Below, piece after piece: positions 1 through 7,838 of a stretch of 32,606 bases of DNA; the stretch's first letter is position 1, and each line of letters begins with the position of its first letter. The stretch covers positions 1 through 32,606 of the forward strand of contig LNFK01000040.1 of the NCBI GenBank assembly GCA_001464315.1. Direction: 5' to 3'. The translations under genes were made by a program, and so were the position numbers. The notes below the pieces were generated by a model. It searched no databases and had not been told where the DNA came from. It was given only the letters and a program-made list of their open reading frames with translations. The stretch comes from Sphingomonadales bacterium Ga0077559. Lineage in GTDB: Bacteria > Pseudomonadota > Alphaproteobacteria > Sphingomonadales > Sphingomonadaceae.

Positions 1-590
1 TTGCGCTGTCCGGCCTCGATCTGGCTTGCCAGTTCGGCTAGAACGTAAAGCTTGAAGGTCGAGCCGACGGCATATTGTTCGTTTGCGCTGAGTTCGGTTG
101 ACGCGGTGCCATCAAGGCGTTGCATGAGATAACCAGCGCGGCCCGGCAATGCTTTGAAATCTGCACTGATCTTGGCAATATCATCGCCCTTTACAGCGAA
201 GCCAGTTGCCAAGAGCCCCGCAACCTTATTTGGAGAAAATGGCTCGACGGTTATTTCAACGGTACCGATGGCACGTTCAAAATCGACCTTCAACACCGCG
301 CTGCTTGGACCTTTGCGGTCAATGCTTAGTATTTGAACCGCCTTGCCATATTGCGCCAGCAGGCTGGCGCTGATGGCATTGATTTGTGCTGGCGGAACGG
401 CGGTGAGAAAACTGGCGGTGAAATAATCGTCCAATGGAACCGCGCCGTTCAGCATAGCGATCAGCTGGTTTGATCGCATGTCCAGCGGCGTCACGTGCGC
501 CGTTTCGACTGTCTGTGCAGTCGCGGCGTTCGAAGTCGTGGCGCACGCGCCGAGCAATGGCAAAGCTAGGCAAGCCAGAAACCGCTTCAT
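1..590 (-). CDS. Serine hydrolase, class A beta-lactamase fold (lipoprotein), 3' part missing
   Basis: The gene runs off the left edge, so only the first 196 residues are visible. Translation from the ATG at 590 gives a lipoprotein-type signal (MKRFLACLALPLLGAC, Cys at residue 16). A roughly 150-residue mixed alpha/beta region follows, then the tetrad S-T-F-K at residues 177-180, followed by LYVLAEL. SxxK followed by a hydrophobic helix is the nucleophile motif of serine beta-lactamases and penicillin-binding-like hydrolases. An extra N-terminal domain before SxxK resembles the ORF12-type proteins first known from the clavulanic acid cluster; that family assignment is from memory. A GGAG ribosome site sits 6 bases before the ATG. 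The gene starts 18 bases after the parE stop, so co-transcription is likely. The SDN and KTG motifs would lie outside the window, so activity against beta-lactams cannot be judged. Confidence 0.75.
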   Translation of the reverse strand, partial: MKRFLACLALPLLGACATTSNAATAQTVETAHVTPLDMRSNQLIAMLNGAVPLDDYFTASFLTAVPPAQINAISASLLAQYGKAVQILSIDRKGPSSAVLKVDFERAIGTVEITVEPFSPNKVAGLLATGFAVKGDDIAKISADFKALPGRAGYLMQRLDGTASTELSANEQYAVGSTFKLYVLAELASQIEAGQR

Positions 591-608
591 GTCCGTCTCC
601 TTTTGCGA

Positions 609-2597
609 TCAGGCGTCGATGGCTTCCTCGTCAAGCGACGCCGCATTGTCCTGAATGAAGTTGAACCGGTGTTCGGGGTTTTTGCCCATCAGCCGGTCGA
701 CAAGGTCTGTTACTACCGCACGGCGTTCATATTCATTTGGCAGGGTGATGCGGATTAGCGAACGGGTTTTGGGGTCCATCGTCGTTTCGCGCAGCTGGTT
801 CGGGTTCATTTCACCAAGGCCCTTGAACCTGCCGACATCGACATTTTTGCCCTTGAACACCGTCGCTTCCAATTCGGCGCGGTGCGCGTCGTCCTGCGCA
901 TATACCGACGTCGCGCCAACTGTCAGTCGGTAGAGCGGCGGACGCGCGAGGAACAGATGCCCAGCACGGACGATTTCGGGCATTTCCTGAAAGAAATAGG
1001 TCATCAGCAAGGTCGCGATATGCGCGCCGTCGACATCGGCGTCGGTCATGATGATGATGCGTTCATAACGCAGATTGTCGGGGTTGCAGTCCTTACGGAT
1101 GCCGCAGCCAAGCGCCAGTTGTAGGTCGGCGATTTCACTATTGGCACGGATCTTCTCAAGCGTGGCCGATGCGACATTGAGGATTTTGCCGCGGATCGGC
1201 AGGATCGCCTGCTTCTTGCGGTCGCGTGCCTGTTTGGCGCTGCCGCCTGCGCTGTCGCCTTCGACGATGAAGAGTTCAGTTCCGGCTGGGTCATCTGACG
1301 AGCAATCGGTCAGCTTGCCGGGGAGGCGGACCTTGCGGCCCGAGGTCGCGGTTTTGCGTTTGACCTCGCGTTCAGCTTTCCGACGTAGGCGGTCGTCTAC
1401 CTTCTCTAAAATGAAGCCCATCAGCGCCTTGCCGCGCTCCATATTATCAGCAAGGAAATGGTCGAAATGGTCGCGCACTGCGTTTTCGACGAGCCGCGTG
1501 GCTTCGGGGGAAGTCAGTCGGTCTTTGGTCTGGCTCTGGAACTGTGGATTACGGATGAAGACCGAGAGCATTAGTTCGGCCTCGTTAAAAATGTCCTCAG
1601 CCGAAATTTGCGCGGCCTTTTTCTGGCCGATCAGTTCGCCGAACGCGCGAAGCCCCTTCGTCAACGCCGCGCGGACGCCAGCCTCATGCGTGCCGCCGTC
1701 GGGCGTGGGGATGGTATTACAATACCAACTGTACGAGCCATCGGAATATAACGGCCAGCTAATCGCCCACTCGACACGACCTTGGGCGTCCGGAAAGTCT
1801 TGAGTCCCAGCAAAAAAGTCAGTGGTCGCACACGCTCGCTCGCCCAGTTGTTCGCGCAAATGGTCGGAGAGACCGCCGGGAAACTGAAATACCGCTTCTG
1901 CGGGTACATCAGCCGTTGCTAGATCGGGATCGCAACGCCAGCGGATTTCGACGCCAGCGTAAAGATACGCCTTGGACCGCGCCAAACGGAACAACCGCGC
2001 CGGTTTGAACTTCGCGTCGCTTCCAAAAATTTCAGTATCGGGCGTAAACGCTATCGTTGTACCGCGCCGGTTTTGCGTTGGCCCCAATTCCTCCATTGGG
2101 CCAAGCGCATGGCCTTTGGAAAAACGCTGACGGTAGAGTTGCTTGTTCCGCGCAACCTCGACCACCGTGTCATCGGACAGGGCATTGACCACCGACACAC
2201 CGACGCCGTGCAAGCCGCCTGAGGTCGCATAGGCCTTGTCCGAAAACTTGCCGCCCGAATGCAGCGTGGTCAGAATAACCTCAAGCGCGGATTTGTCCGG
2301 AAATTTGGGATGCGGATCCACCGGGATGCCGCGACCATTATCGCTAATCGTCAGCCGGTTGCCAGCTGCGAGATAAACTTCGATCCGGTTGGCATGACCC
2401 GCGACCGCCTCATCCATCGAGTTATCGAGAACTTCCGACGCCAGATGGTGAAGCGCACGTTCGTCGATGCCGCCTATATACATCCCGGGGCGGCGGCGGA
2501 CGGGTTCAAGACCCTCCAACACCTCGATTGCCGAGGCGGTGTAATCATTCGACGCAGCGGTGGCTGCTGCGCTCCCTCCAAACAGATCATCGCTCAT
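609..2597 (-). CDS. parE: DNA topoisomerase IV subunit B (ParE)
   Basis: ATPase subunit of topoisomerase IV, which with ParC unlinks daughter chromosomes. The 662-residue length is normal for alphaproteobacterial ParE. The GHKL ATPase domain shows EVLDNSMDEA (55-64), DNGRGIP (86-92) and GGLHGVGVSVVNALS (127-141). A GyrB-type transducer follows. The TOPRIM domain has EGDSAGGSA (446-454) and DADVDG (519-524), with the acidic metal ligands intact. The C-terminus contains GLGEMNPNQL, typical of this family. It is shorter than GyrB-length proteins and lacks the long insertion seen in some gyrases, which favours ParE, but GyrB cannot be excluded without an alignment. The start gives a short leader before the conserved core. 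It is divergent from the S9 peptidase gene across 140 bases. No lesion is visible. Confidence 0.93.
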   Translation of the reverse strand: MSDDLFGGSAAATAASNDYTASAIEVLEGLEPVRRRPGMYIGGIDERALHHLASEVLDNSMDEAVAGHANRIEVYLAAGNRLTISDNGRGIPVDPHPKFPDKSALEVILTTLHSGGKFSDKAYATSGGLHGVGVSVVNALSDDTVVEVARNKQLYRQRFSKGHALGPMEELGPTQNRRGTTIAFTPDTEIFGSDAKFKPARLFRLARSKAYLYAGVEIRWRCDPDLATADVPAEAVFQFPGGLSDHLREQLGERACATTDFFAGTQDFPDAQGRVEWAISWPLYSDGSYSWYCNTIPTPDGGTHEAGVRAALTKGLRAFGELIGQKKAAQISAEDIFNEAELMLSVFIRNPQFQSQTKDRLTSPEATRLVENAVRDHFDHFLADNMERGKALMGFILEKVDDRLRRKAEREVKRKTATSGRKVRLPGKLTDCSSDDPAGTELFIVEGDSAGGSAKQARDRKKQAILPIRGKILNVASATLEKIRANSEIADLQLALGCGIRKDCNPDNLRYERIIIMTDADVDGAHIATLLMTYFFQEMPEIVRAGHLFLARPPLYRLTVGATSVYAQDDAHRAELEATVFKGKNVDVGRFKGLGEMNPNQLRETTMDPKTRSLIRITLPNEYERRAVVTDLVDRLMGKNPEHRFNFIQDNAASLDEEAIDA

Positions 2598-2679
2598 AGC
2601 GACAGGCTATAAGGCGCAGCGAGTCGCCCGCGCAAGCACCGCGTTGTGTTATCCCCCGCTTTTGCCGACATCTTTGGGA

Positions 2680-2720
2680 TTGACGAATTTCCGGCCAAGT
2701 GTATCAATGGGTTAATACAC
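2680..2720 (+). promoter_or_regulatory. Candidate promoter and inverted repeat upstream of the S9 peptidase
   Basis: TTGACG (2680-2685) is followed 16 bases later by TATCAA (2702-2707), an acceptable -35/-10 pair. Overlapping the -10 is an inverted repeat with arms GTGTAT (2699-2704) and ATACAC (2715-2720). Beyond one mismatch the pairing continues for two more bases around a four-base loop. This could be an operator or a 5' leader hairpin. The ribosome site AGAAGAGG (2723-2730) follows directly. Confidence 0.35.
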
Positions 2721-2737
2721 CCAGAAGAGGATCCCCC

Positions 2738-4765
2738 ATGAAAAACAAACTTTTAAGCTCAGTCCTTACATTGTCGATGCTGATGTCCGCTCCAGTCGCT
2801 CTGGCGCAGGACGCAAGTTCGGTTCCGCTGATCGAACGCGAAAAGCTATTCGGCAATCCTCAAAAGTCCGGCGCAGCGCTCAGCCCCGATGGCAAATGGA
2901 TCGGCTGGCGCGCGCCACTGGACGGCGTGATGAATATTTTCGTGGCGCCTACGGGCAATATGGCAAATGCCAAAGTGGTGACGAATTCGAAAGACCAGCC
3001 CATCCGCAATTTCAGCTGGTCGGGCGATTCGTCGATGGTGCTGTATATCCAGGACAAGGGCGGCGATGAGAATTTCCTGTTGTATGGAGTTGACGTCGCC
3101 ACCGGCAAGGAGCGGAATTACACGCCGTTCGAGAAGACCCGAGTCATATTGGTCGGCGCGTCGTACCAGAACAAGGACAAGCTCCTGATCGGCTTGAACA
3201 ACCGCAACCCGCAATATCATGATGTGCACCTGCTCGACCTGAAAACCGGTGCGACCACCGAGGTCATGCGTAACGACGCTTATGCAGGCTTTGTAGCCGA
3301 CGACACGCTAACGCTCCGAATGGCGCTGCGACCTAATCCGCAAGGCGGGCAGGACTATTTCAATATCGTCAGCGGCAAAGTCGAGGAAAAACCATTTGCG
3401 TCGACCGGCCTCGAAGACTCTTTGACCACCACGCCTGCCGGATTTACCAATGACGGATCATTGCTCTACTGGCTCGATAGCCGTGACCGTAATACAGCTG
3501 CGCTCTATGCGCAGGACATGAAAACCGGCAAGCGCGCGTTGCTCGCTGAGAACGCCAAGGCCGATATCGGCGGAACCTTGCGCGACCCTAAGACGGGCGT
3601 GGTCGAGGGCTACAGCGCTAATTATCTGAAGAACGAATGGACGATAACCGACGACGATCTGAAGGCCGATTGGAAGTTGCTCAGCAGCAAGCTGCCCGGC
3701 GAATTCGGGGTGCAATCGCGTACCGACGCCGATGACAAATGGCTGATCTGGAACGATCCTTTGGTCGCGCCGTCGGTGGTCTATCAGTTCGACCGCAATA
3801 CCAAAGACTTGAAAGAGCTTTATGTCGGTCGCCCCGAACTGGTCGGCGCGCCGCTCGTTCCGATGTATCCGGTCGAGATCAAGTCGCGCGATGGCCTGAA
3901 CCTTGTCAGTTATCTTACCCTGCCCAAATCTGCGGATGCAAACGCCGATGGCAAGGCCGACAAACCCGTACCGATGGTGCTGTTCGTGCATGGCGGCCCG
4001 TGGGCGCGAGACGGTTTTGGCTTTAACGGCTATCACCAGTGGATGGCGAACCGCGGCTATGCCGTACTGTCGGTCAATTTCCGCGGCTCGACCGGTTTCG
4101 GCAAAGATTTCATTTCGGCAGGCGATCTCGAATGGGGCGCCAAGATGCAAGACGATCTGACCGACGCGGTCGCATGGGCGGTGAAGACCGGCGTTGCGCA
4201 GAAGGACAAGGTCGCGATCATGGGCGGCAGCTATGGCGGTTACGCGACGCTTGCAGGTCTTACATATACGCCCGAAGTTTATGCGTGCGGCGTCGATATT
4301 GTCGGCCCGTCGAACCTTGAAACATTGCTGAAAACGATCCCGCCTTACTGGGCACCGATCGTCAACCAGTTCCATAAGCGCATGGGCAACCCGAACACGC
4401 CTGAGGGGCTGGCGCTGCTCAAGGAGCGTTCACCGCTTTATTCGGCTGACAAGATCGTCCGGCCATTGCTGATCGGCCAGGGTGCCAACGACCCGCGCGT
4501 CAATCAGGCCGAATCGGACCAGATCGTTGCAGCGATGAAAGCCAAGAACATCCCGGTGACCTATGTGCTGTTCCCAGACGAAGGCCATGGCTTTGCGAAG
4601 CCCGCCAACAACATCGCGTTCAATGCGGTGACCGAAGGGTTCTTGTCGAAATGCTTGGGCGGACGCGCTGAGCCGATTGGTGACACCGTTCGTAAGTCGA
4701 CGGCAAAAGTACCGCAGGGAGCGGAATTTGCGCCCGGACTTGTCGAAGCTATCGCGGCGAAGTGA
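2738..4765 (+). CDS. Secreted S9 family peptidase (prolyl oligopeptidase/acylaminoacyl-peptidase type)
   Basis: Serine peptidase that cleaves short peptides. It should be exported, because residues 1-23 form a signal peptide ending ALA-Q. Taking ATG 2738 (ribosome site AGAAGAGG 7 bases upstream) gives 675 residues. A longer reading from GTG 2699 would bury the signal peptide and is unlikely. The N-terminal half, roughly residues 40-360, has WD-like repeats consistent with the beta-propeller of this family. The C-terminal alpha/beta hydrolase domain carries HGGP (oxyanion region), GGSYGGY with nucleophile Ser498, GANDPRV with Asp585, and EGHGF with His617, a complete triad. About 35 residues extend past the domain at the C-terminus. 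The gene stands alone, divergent from parE and convergent with gcrA. Substrate is not predictable from sequence alone. Confidence 0.92.
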   Translation: MKNKLLSSVLTLSMLMSAPVALAQDASSVPLIEREKLFGNPQKSGAALSPDGKWIGWRAPLDGVMNIFVAPTGNMANAKVVTNSKDQPIRNFSWSGDSSMVLYIQDKGGDENFLLYGVDVATGKERNYTPFEKTRVILVGASYQNKDKLLIGLNNRNPQYHDVHLLDLKTGATTEVMRNDAYAGFVADDTLTLRMALRPNPQGGQDYFNIVSGKVEEKPFASTGLEDSLTTTPAGFTNDGSLLYWLDSRDRNTAALYAQDMKTGKRALLAENAKADIGGTLRDPKTGVVEGYSANYLKNEWTITDDDLKADWKLLSSKLPGEFGVQSRTDADDKWLIWNDPLVAPSVVYQFDRNTKDLKELYVGRPELVGAPLVPMYPVEIKSRDGLNLVSYLTLPKSADANADGKADKPVPMVLFVHGGPWARDGFGFNGYHQWMANRGYAVLSVNFRGSTGFGKDFISAGDLEWGAKMQDDLTDAVAWAVKTGVAQKDKVAIMGGSYGGYATLAGLTYTPEVYACGVDIVGPSNLETLLKTIPPYWAPIVNQFHKRMGNPNTPEGLALLKERSPLYSADKIVRPLLIGQGANDPRVNQAESDQIVAAMKAKNIPVTYVLFPDEGHGFAKPANNIAFNAVTEGFLSKCLGGRAEPIGDTVRKSTAKVPQGAEFAPGLVEAIAAK

Positions 4766-4772
4766 GAAACGA

Positions 4773-4799
4773 AAACGGGCCGGATTGACCGGCCCGTTT
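4773..4799. terminator. Symmetric hairpin terminator between S9 peptidase and gcrA
   Basis: A perfect 11-base inverted repeat, AAACGGGCCGG / CCGGCCCGTTT, surrounds a 5-base loop. It begins 7 bases after the peptidase stop and ends 24 bases before the gcrA stop. The A-run on one side and T-run on the other let it act on transcripts from both directions, which suits convergent genes. Confidence 0.85.
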
Positions 4800-4823
4800 A
4801 ACATATTCTGAAATGAAGAAGCT

Positions 4824-5489
4824 TTAGCGAACGCGTGGCCCGCCAAAAGGCATTGGCGGGGGCGGACGACGCACGCCGCGTGGCAACTGCGCCTGATAGG
4901 CGCGGCCACAATGTTCAACGCAATATGGAAAGCTGGGGTTTACCGGAGCGCCGCAAAAGTGGAAATCGGCTTCACCGGGATGGCCCATCGGCCAGCGGCA
5001 AACGCGCTCGTTCAGATCAAGCAGCGATGTCTTGTCAGCCATTTCGGGGCTTGGCTTTGCGGGCACAAGGCGGCGCGGCGGAGCAGGTGGAATAGGCGCC
5101 TGCTGGTCGCCCGGACCCTGGCGCATGAAGCCGCCTGGACCGATGGAAACTATACGCGGCATCGTTGATGGCCGTGGCGCGTCGGTGACCGGCTCGCCTT
5201 CAGTACGCGGTGCAGCAACTGGCGCCGCAGGTGCCATCGGTCGGGGCCGTATCGGCGCGGCGGCCACTGGCTTGGCCGGAGCAGCGGCAGGCTTTTTCGC
5301 AGCGGCAGCTTTTTTGTCGGGCTCGTTTGCCTTAACCGGCGACGGCCGCGACTTCAGACCCAGACGATGCGCCTTGCCGATCACAGCATTGCGGCTCACG
5401 CCGCCCAGTTCGTCGGCGATCTGGCTGGCGGTCAGGCCCTTTTCCCAAAGGGTTTTCAGTTGGTCGATCCGCTGGTCGGTCCAGGACAT
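4824..5489 (-). CDS. gcrA: Cell-cycle regulator GcrA
   Basis: GcrA works with sigma-70 RNA polymerase at methylated promoters to drive cell-cycle genes in alphaproteobacteria. The first 45 residues are the family signature: MSWTDQRIDQLKTLWEKG, then a helix-turn-helix with ASQIADELGG and SRNAVIGKAHRLGL. A long low-complexity Ala/Pro/Lys linker (about 50-150) follows. A conserved C-terminal module has Cys164 (CRWP), His170, Cys179, Cys190, His193 and Cys194, suggestive of metal binding. The ATG at 5489 was chosen because the signature begins with it. An in-frame upstream ATG (5654) would add 55 residues overlapping the divergent permease gene. The length of 221 is within the family range, with a somewhat long linker. 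I saw no GANTC site in the 90 bases upstream. Confidence 0.93.
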   Translation of the reverse strand: MSWTDQRIDQLKTLWEKGLTASQIADELGGVSRNAVIGKAHRLGLKSRPSPVKANEPDKKAAAAKKPAAAPAKPVAAAPIRPRPMAPAAPVAAPRTEGEPVTDAPRPSTMPRIVSIGPGGFMRQGPGDQQAPIPPAPPRRLVPAKPSPEMADKTSLLDLNERVCRWPMGHPGEADFHFCGAPVNPSFPYCVEHCGRAYQAQLPRGVRRPPPPMPFGGPRVR

Positions 5490-5579
5490 AGATATTTTCC
5501 CAAGTTCAATTTGTGCAGCCGCGTCATCGGCGCGATTGCGCCTTGCGGTTGAAGCTGCAAGCCGATAGTCGATTGCGCG

Positions 5580-6437
5580 ATGAGTATCCACCCAAAAAGC
5601 GCCACTGACACAGATAGGGATTTGGCTCCCCTTGTTCAACCTCAGGGCGGGCAAAAGCTGATCCGTAACGTCAACTGGGTGGGGCTATGGGCGCTCTACA
5701 TGAAAGAAGTGCGGCGCTTTATCAAAGTGCAATTGCAGACGATCTGGGCGCCCGCCATCACGACCTTGCTGTACCTCATCATCTTCACCGTTGCACTTGG
5801 CACCGTAAAGCCGACAGTTCTCGGGGTACCATTTGCCGACTTTATAGCGCCGGGTCTGATTATTATGGGCATGATGCAAAATGCCTTTGCCAATTCGAGC
5901 TTTTCGCTTCTGGTCGGCAAGATTCAAGGGACGATTATCGATTATCTGATGCCGCCCTTGTCCAACGCCGAATTGCTTGCGGCTCTGGTCGGTGCATCGG
6001 TGACGCGTGCTTTTCTGGTTGGCGGTACGATCTGGCTGGCGATGGCCTTGTGGCCTGATGTCAACGTCACGCCCGTGCATTTTGGCGCGGTCTTGTGGTT
6101 CGGGCTGATGGGATCGACGCTGCTCGCGCTCATCGGCGTGCTGACATCAATCTGGGCGGAAAAGTTTGACCATGCCGCAGCGATCGGCAATTTCATTGTC
6201 GCCCCAGCCGCTTTATTGTCGGGCACTTTCTACTCGGTTGAGCGTCTATCACCGGCGTTTCAAGCGATCAGCCACGCCAACCCGTTTTTCTACGCAATTT
6301 CGGGGTTCCGTTTTGGCTTCATCGGCAGCGCTGACAGTCCGGTAATGTTCGGTGCGCTGCTATTGCTCGGCATCAATATTGCCCTTGGCACCATCTGCTA
6401 TTTGCTTTTGAAATCGGGCTGGAAACTGCGCGCCTAA
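5580..6437 (+). CDS. ABC-2 type transporter permease
   Basis: Integral membrane subunit of an ABC exporter. It has a hydrophilic N-terminus of about 40 residues, KEVRRFIKVQLQTIWAP entering the first membrane helix, and about six hydrophobic segments over residues 55-280. The FADFIAPGLIIMGMMQNAF stretch and the terminal half SHANPFFYAISGFRFGF are typical of the ABC-2/DrrB/YadH family, as is the 285-residue length. No ATP-binding partner is adjacent: gcrA is divergent upstream and a small unknown ORF follows. The ATPase must therefore be encoded elsewhere, or the subunit is an orphan. No clear ribosome site precedes ATG 5580; a later start inside the hydrophilic leader is possible. The exported substrate is unknown. 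Confidence 0.87.
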   Translation: MSIHPKSATDTDRDLAPLVQPQGGQKLIRNVNWVGLWALYMKEVRRFIKVQLQTIWAPAITTLLYLIIFTVALGTVKPTVLGVPFADFIAPGLIIMGMMQNAFANSSFSLLVGKIQGTIIDYLMPPLSNAELLAALVGASVTRAFLVGGTIWLAMALWPDVNVTPVHFGAVLWFGLMGSTLLALIGVLTSIWAEKFDHAAAIGNFIVAPAALLSGTFYSVERLSPAFQAISHANPFFYAISGFRFGFIGSADSPVMFGALLLLGINIALGTICYLLLKSGWKLRA

Positions 6438-6481
6438 AATTACACAGGTTAATGCCGTTTAGCTGTTCCTAAGGGGACGCT

Positions 6482-6742
6482 ATGATCAACGCATTGGCGA
6501 GGCTTCGGCATCGCGAAAAACAAATGTCGGCTAAGCTTTCTACCGGCACAGCAACAGAAGTTTTGGCAACGCGCGAATTGCTCCGGCAATCGCTCGTTGA
6601 ACTATATGAATTCGGATACTGGCGAGAGCAGCCCGACCAGTTCAAATATTATATGCAGCTTTACCGTGCGTGCCGTCCGATGGAGTTCAGCGCGCCGCCT
6701 TCCATGTCTGCGCCTGACAGAAGGGACCAATGCAGCCCTTGA
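6482..6742 (+). CDS. Small hypothetical protein
   Basis: An 86-residue ORF with a good ribosome site (AAGGGGA, about 6 bases before ATG 6482), lying 44 bases after the permease stop. The first 65 residues are charged and look helical (LARLRHREKQMSAKL, then TRELLRQSLVELYEFGYW). No signal peptide or membrane helix is visible. The last 19 codons overlap the 3' end of the convergent DUF2147 gene by 56 bases, and this tail is low in recognisable structure. I do not recognise a family. It is probably a real small gene, given the ribosome site and position, but the overlap leaves room for doubt. Confidence 0.5.
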   Translation: MINALARLRHREKQMSAKLSTGTATEVLATRELLRQSLVELYEFGYWREQPDQFKYYMQLYRACRPMEFSAPPSMSAPDRRDQCSP

Positions 6743-7109
6743 CTACCAGATTGCCCGACTTTCCCCTGTACACGATCGAGCGATAGGTTTTGCCCGATTT
6801 AGGATCGTAAATCTGGCCCTTCCACTCATTACCTGCGGCTTTGAACCCGGTCAGGATGTTCATGCCGAGCAACGTGCGGCTGCGCAGCGCCTTGTCGGGA
6901 TTGTTGACGTCTTTTTGGCCGACGCCATTGGGCGGCGGGACGAGGAATTTGGCGAGCTTGCCGCAAATCGTCGCGCCGCATTCGTAGATTTCGACCACGC
7001 CGTCTTTGCTTTGCGTAACCCAGCGACCCGTGACAGGCGCAGCGGCTTGAACTGAAGCGGATAATAAAGTCGCAGCAACCAATGCGGCGGAAATTCGTAT
7101 TTGCAACAT
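6687..7109 (-). CDS. Secreted DUF2147 domain protein
   Basis: A 140-residue exported protein. ATG 7109 is preceded by AGGAG and opens a signal peptide (MLQIRISAALVAATLLSASVQA). The mature part begins GRWVTQSKDGVVEIYECG and contains CGKLAKF, a central GMNILTGFK segment, and GQIYDPKSGKTY followed by a Cys near the C-terminus (KGCIGPFCQAQTW). This is the DUF2147 pattern: a small periplasmic beta-rich domain of unknown function. Four cysteines (in ECG, ICG, GCIG and FCQ) could form disulfides in the periplasm. An upstream in-frame start at 7391 would overlap maiA and is rejected. The gene is divergent from maiA across 93 bases and its 3' end overlaps the small ORF on the other strand. Confidence 0.87.
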   Translation of the reverse strand: MLQIRISAALVAATLLSASVQAAAPVTGRWVTQSKDGVVEIYECGATICGKLAKFLVPPPNGVGQKDVNNPDKALRSRTLLGMNILTGFKAAGNEWKGQIYDPKSGKTYRSIVYRGKSGNLVVKGCIGPFCQAQTWKAAR

Positions 7110-7202
7110 AAAGGCTCCTGAAATGGGGTATTGGGACATTAGCATGCGATTGTTACGCCGCAAACTTTTTGCCTTTTTATGACGTCCTGCTAACCGGCTC
7201 AC

Positions 7203-7838
7203 ATGAAAGAAATCATACTCTACGATTACTGGCGCTCCTCGGCGAGTTATCGCGTGCGCATTGCCCTTAACCTTAAAGGCGTTGCCTACAAAACTGTTCC
7301 GACCAGCCTGCTGGAAGGCGACCATAAGGCAACTGAATATGTCGAGCGTAATCCGCAAGGTTTTGTGCCGATGCTCTCGATTGACGGGCATGATCTTACT
7401 CAGAGCCTTGCGATTATCGATTATCTCGATGCCAATTATCCCGATCCGGCTATGGTGTCATCCAACCCTGCCGACCGCGCCAAGACACTCGCTCAGGCGT
7501 TGGTGATTGCCGCGGATATTCACCCTGTCAATAACCTGCGTATCCTGAAATATTTGAAAGATGTGTTGGGACAGAACCAAGCTGCGATTGATGACTGGTA
7601 TCGCCACTGGATCGTCGAAGGCCTTACTGCTTTGGAAGCGATGGCGCCCGAAGATGGACTGTTTGGCGGAGATTTACCCAACCTCGCCGATCTTTGCCTC
7701 GTACCGCAAATGGCCAATGCTCGGCGGTTCGATACGCCGCTGGAGGCATTTGCGAAGCTGTTACGGATCGATGCGGCGTTGACCGAGTTGCCCGCGTTCA
7801 AGGCCGCGCACCCTGATGCCGTGAACCCCGACGCATGA
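7203..7838 (+). CDS. maiA: Maleylacetoacetate isomerase (zeta-class GST)
   Basis: Converts maleylacetoacetate to fumarylacetoacetate with glutathione, the penultimate step of tyrosine/homogentisate degradation. The 211-residue length is standard. The N-terminal thioredoxin-like domain has the zeta signature SSASYRVRIAL (12-22), then NPQGFVPML and SLAIIDYLDANYP. The C-terminal helical domain includes AADIHPVNNLRILKYL and the late NLADLCLVPQMANARRF segment. First gene of a rightward cluster: its stop overlaps the TonB receptor start by 4 bases (ATGA), which implies translational coupling. hppD and a fumarylacetoacetate hydrolase family gene lie within 6 kb, supporting the pathway assignment. 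Confidence 0.93.
   Translation: MKEIILYDYWRSSASYRVRIALNLKGVAYKTVPTSLLEGDHKATEYVERNPQGFVPMLSIDGHDLTQSLAIIDYLDANYPDPAMVSSNPADRAKTLAQALVIAADIHPVNNLRILKYLKDVLGQNQAAIDDWYRHWIVEGLTALEAMAPEDGLFGGDLPNLADLCLVPQMANARRFDTPLEAFAKLLRIDAALTELPAFKAAHPDAVNPDA

Noticed and set aside
1075-1803. Long open frame on the plus strand opposite parE
   Set aside because: Antisense shadow of a well-conserved gene; Ser/Arg-rich product with no family features.
2699-2737. Upstream GTG start for the S9 peptidase
   Set aside because: It would place 13 residues before a clear signal peptide and lacks a ribosome site; ATG 2738 has one.
3458-4375. 305-residue minus-strand frame opposite the S9 peptidase
   Set aside because: Lies wholly inside a gene with an intact catalytic triad; composition is that of a shadow frame.
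5032-5568. Ala/Gly-rich plus-strand frame over gcrA
   Set aside because: Product of the repetitive Ala/Pro linker read on the other strand.
5490-5579. CcrM methylation (GANTC) sites controlling gcrA
   Set aside because: None seen in the divergent gap.
5490-5654. Longer gcrA reading from the upstream in-frame ATG
   Set aside because: The family signature begins at the ATG at 5489 and the extension overlaps the divergent permease gene.
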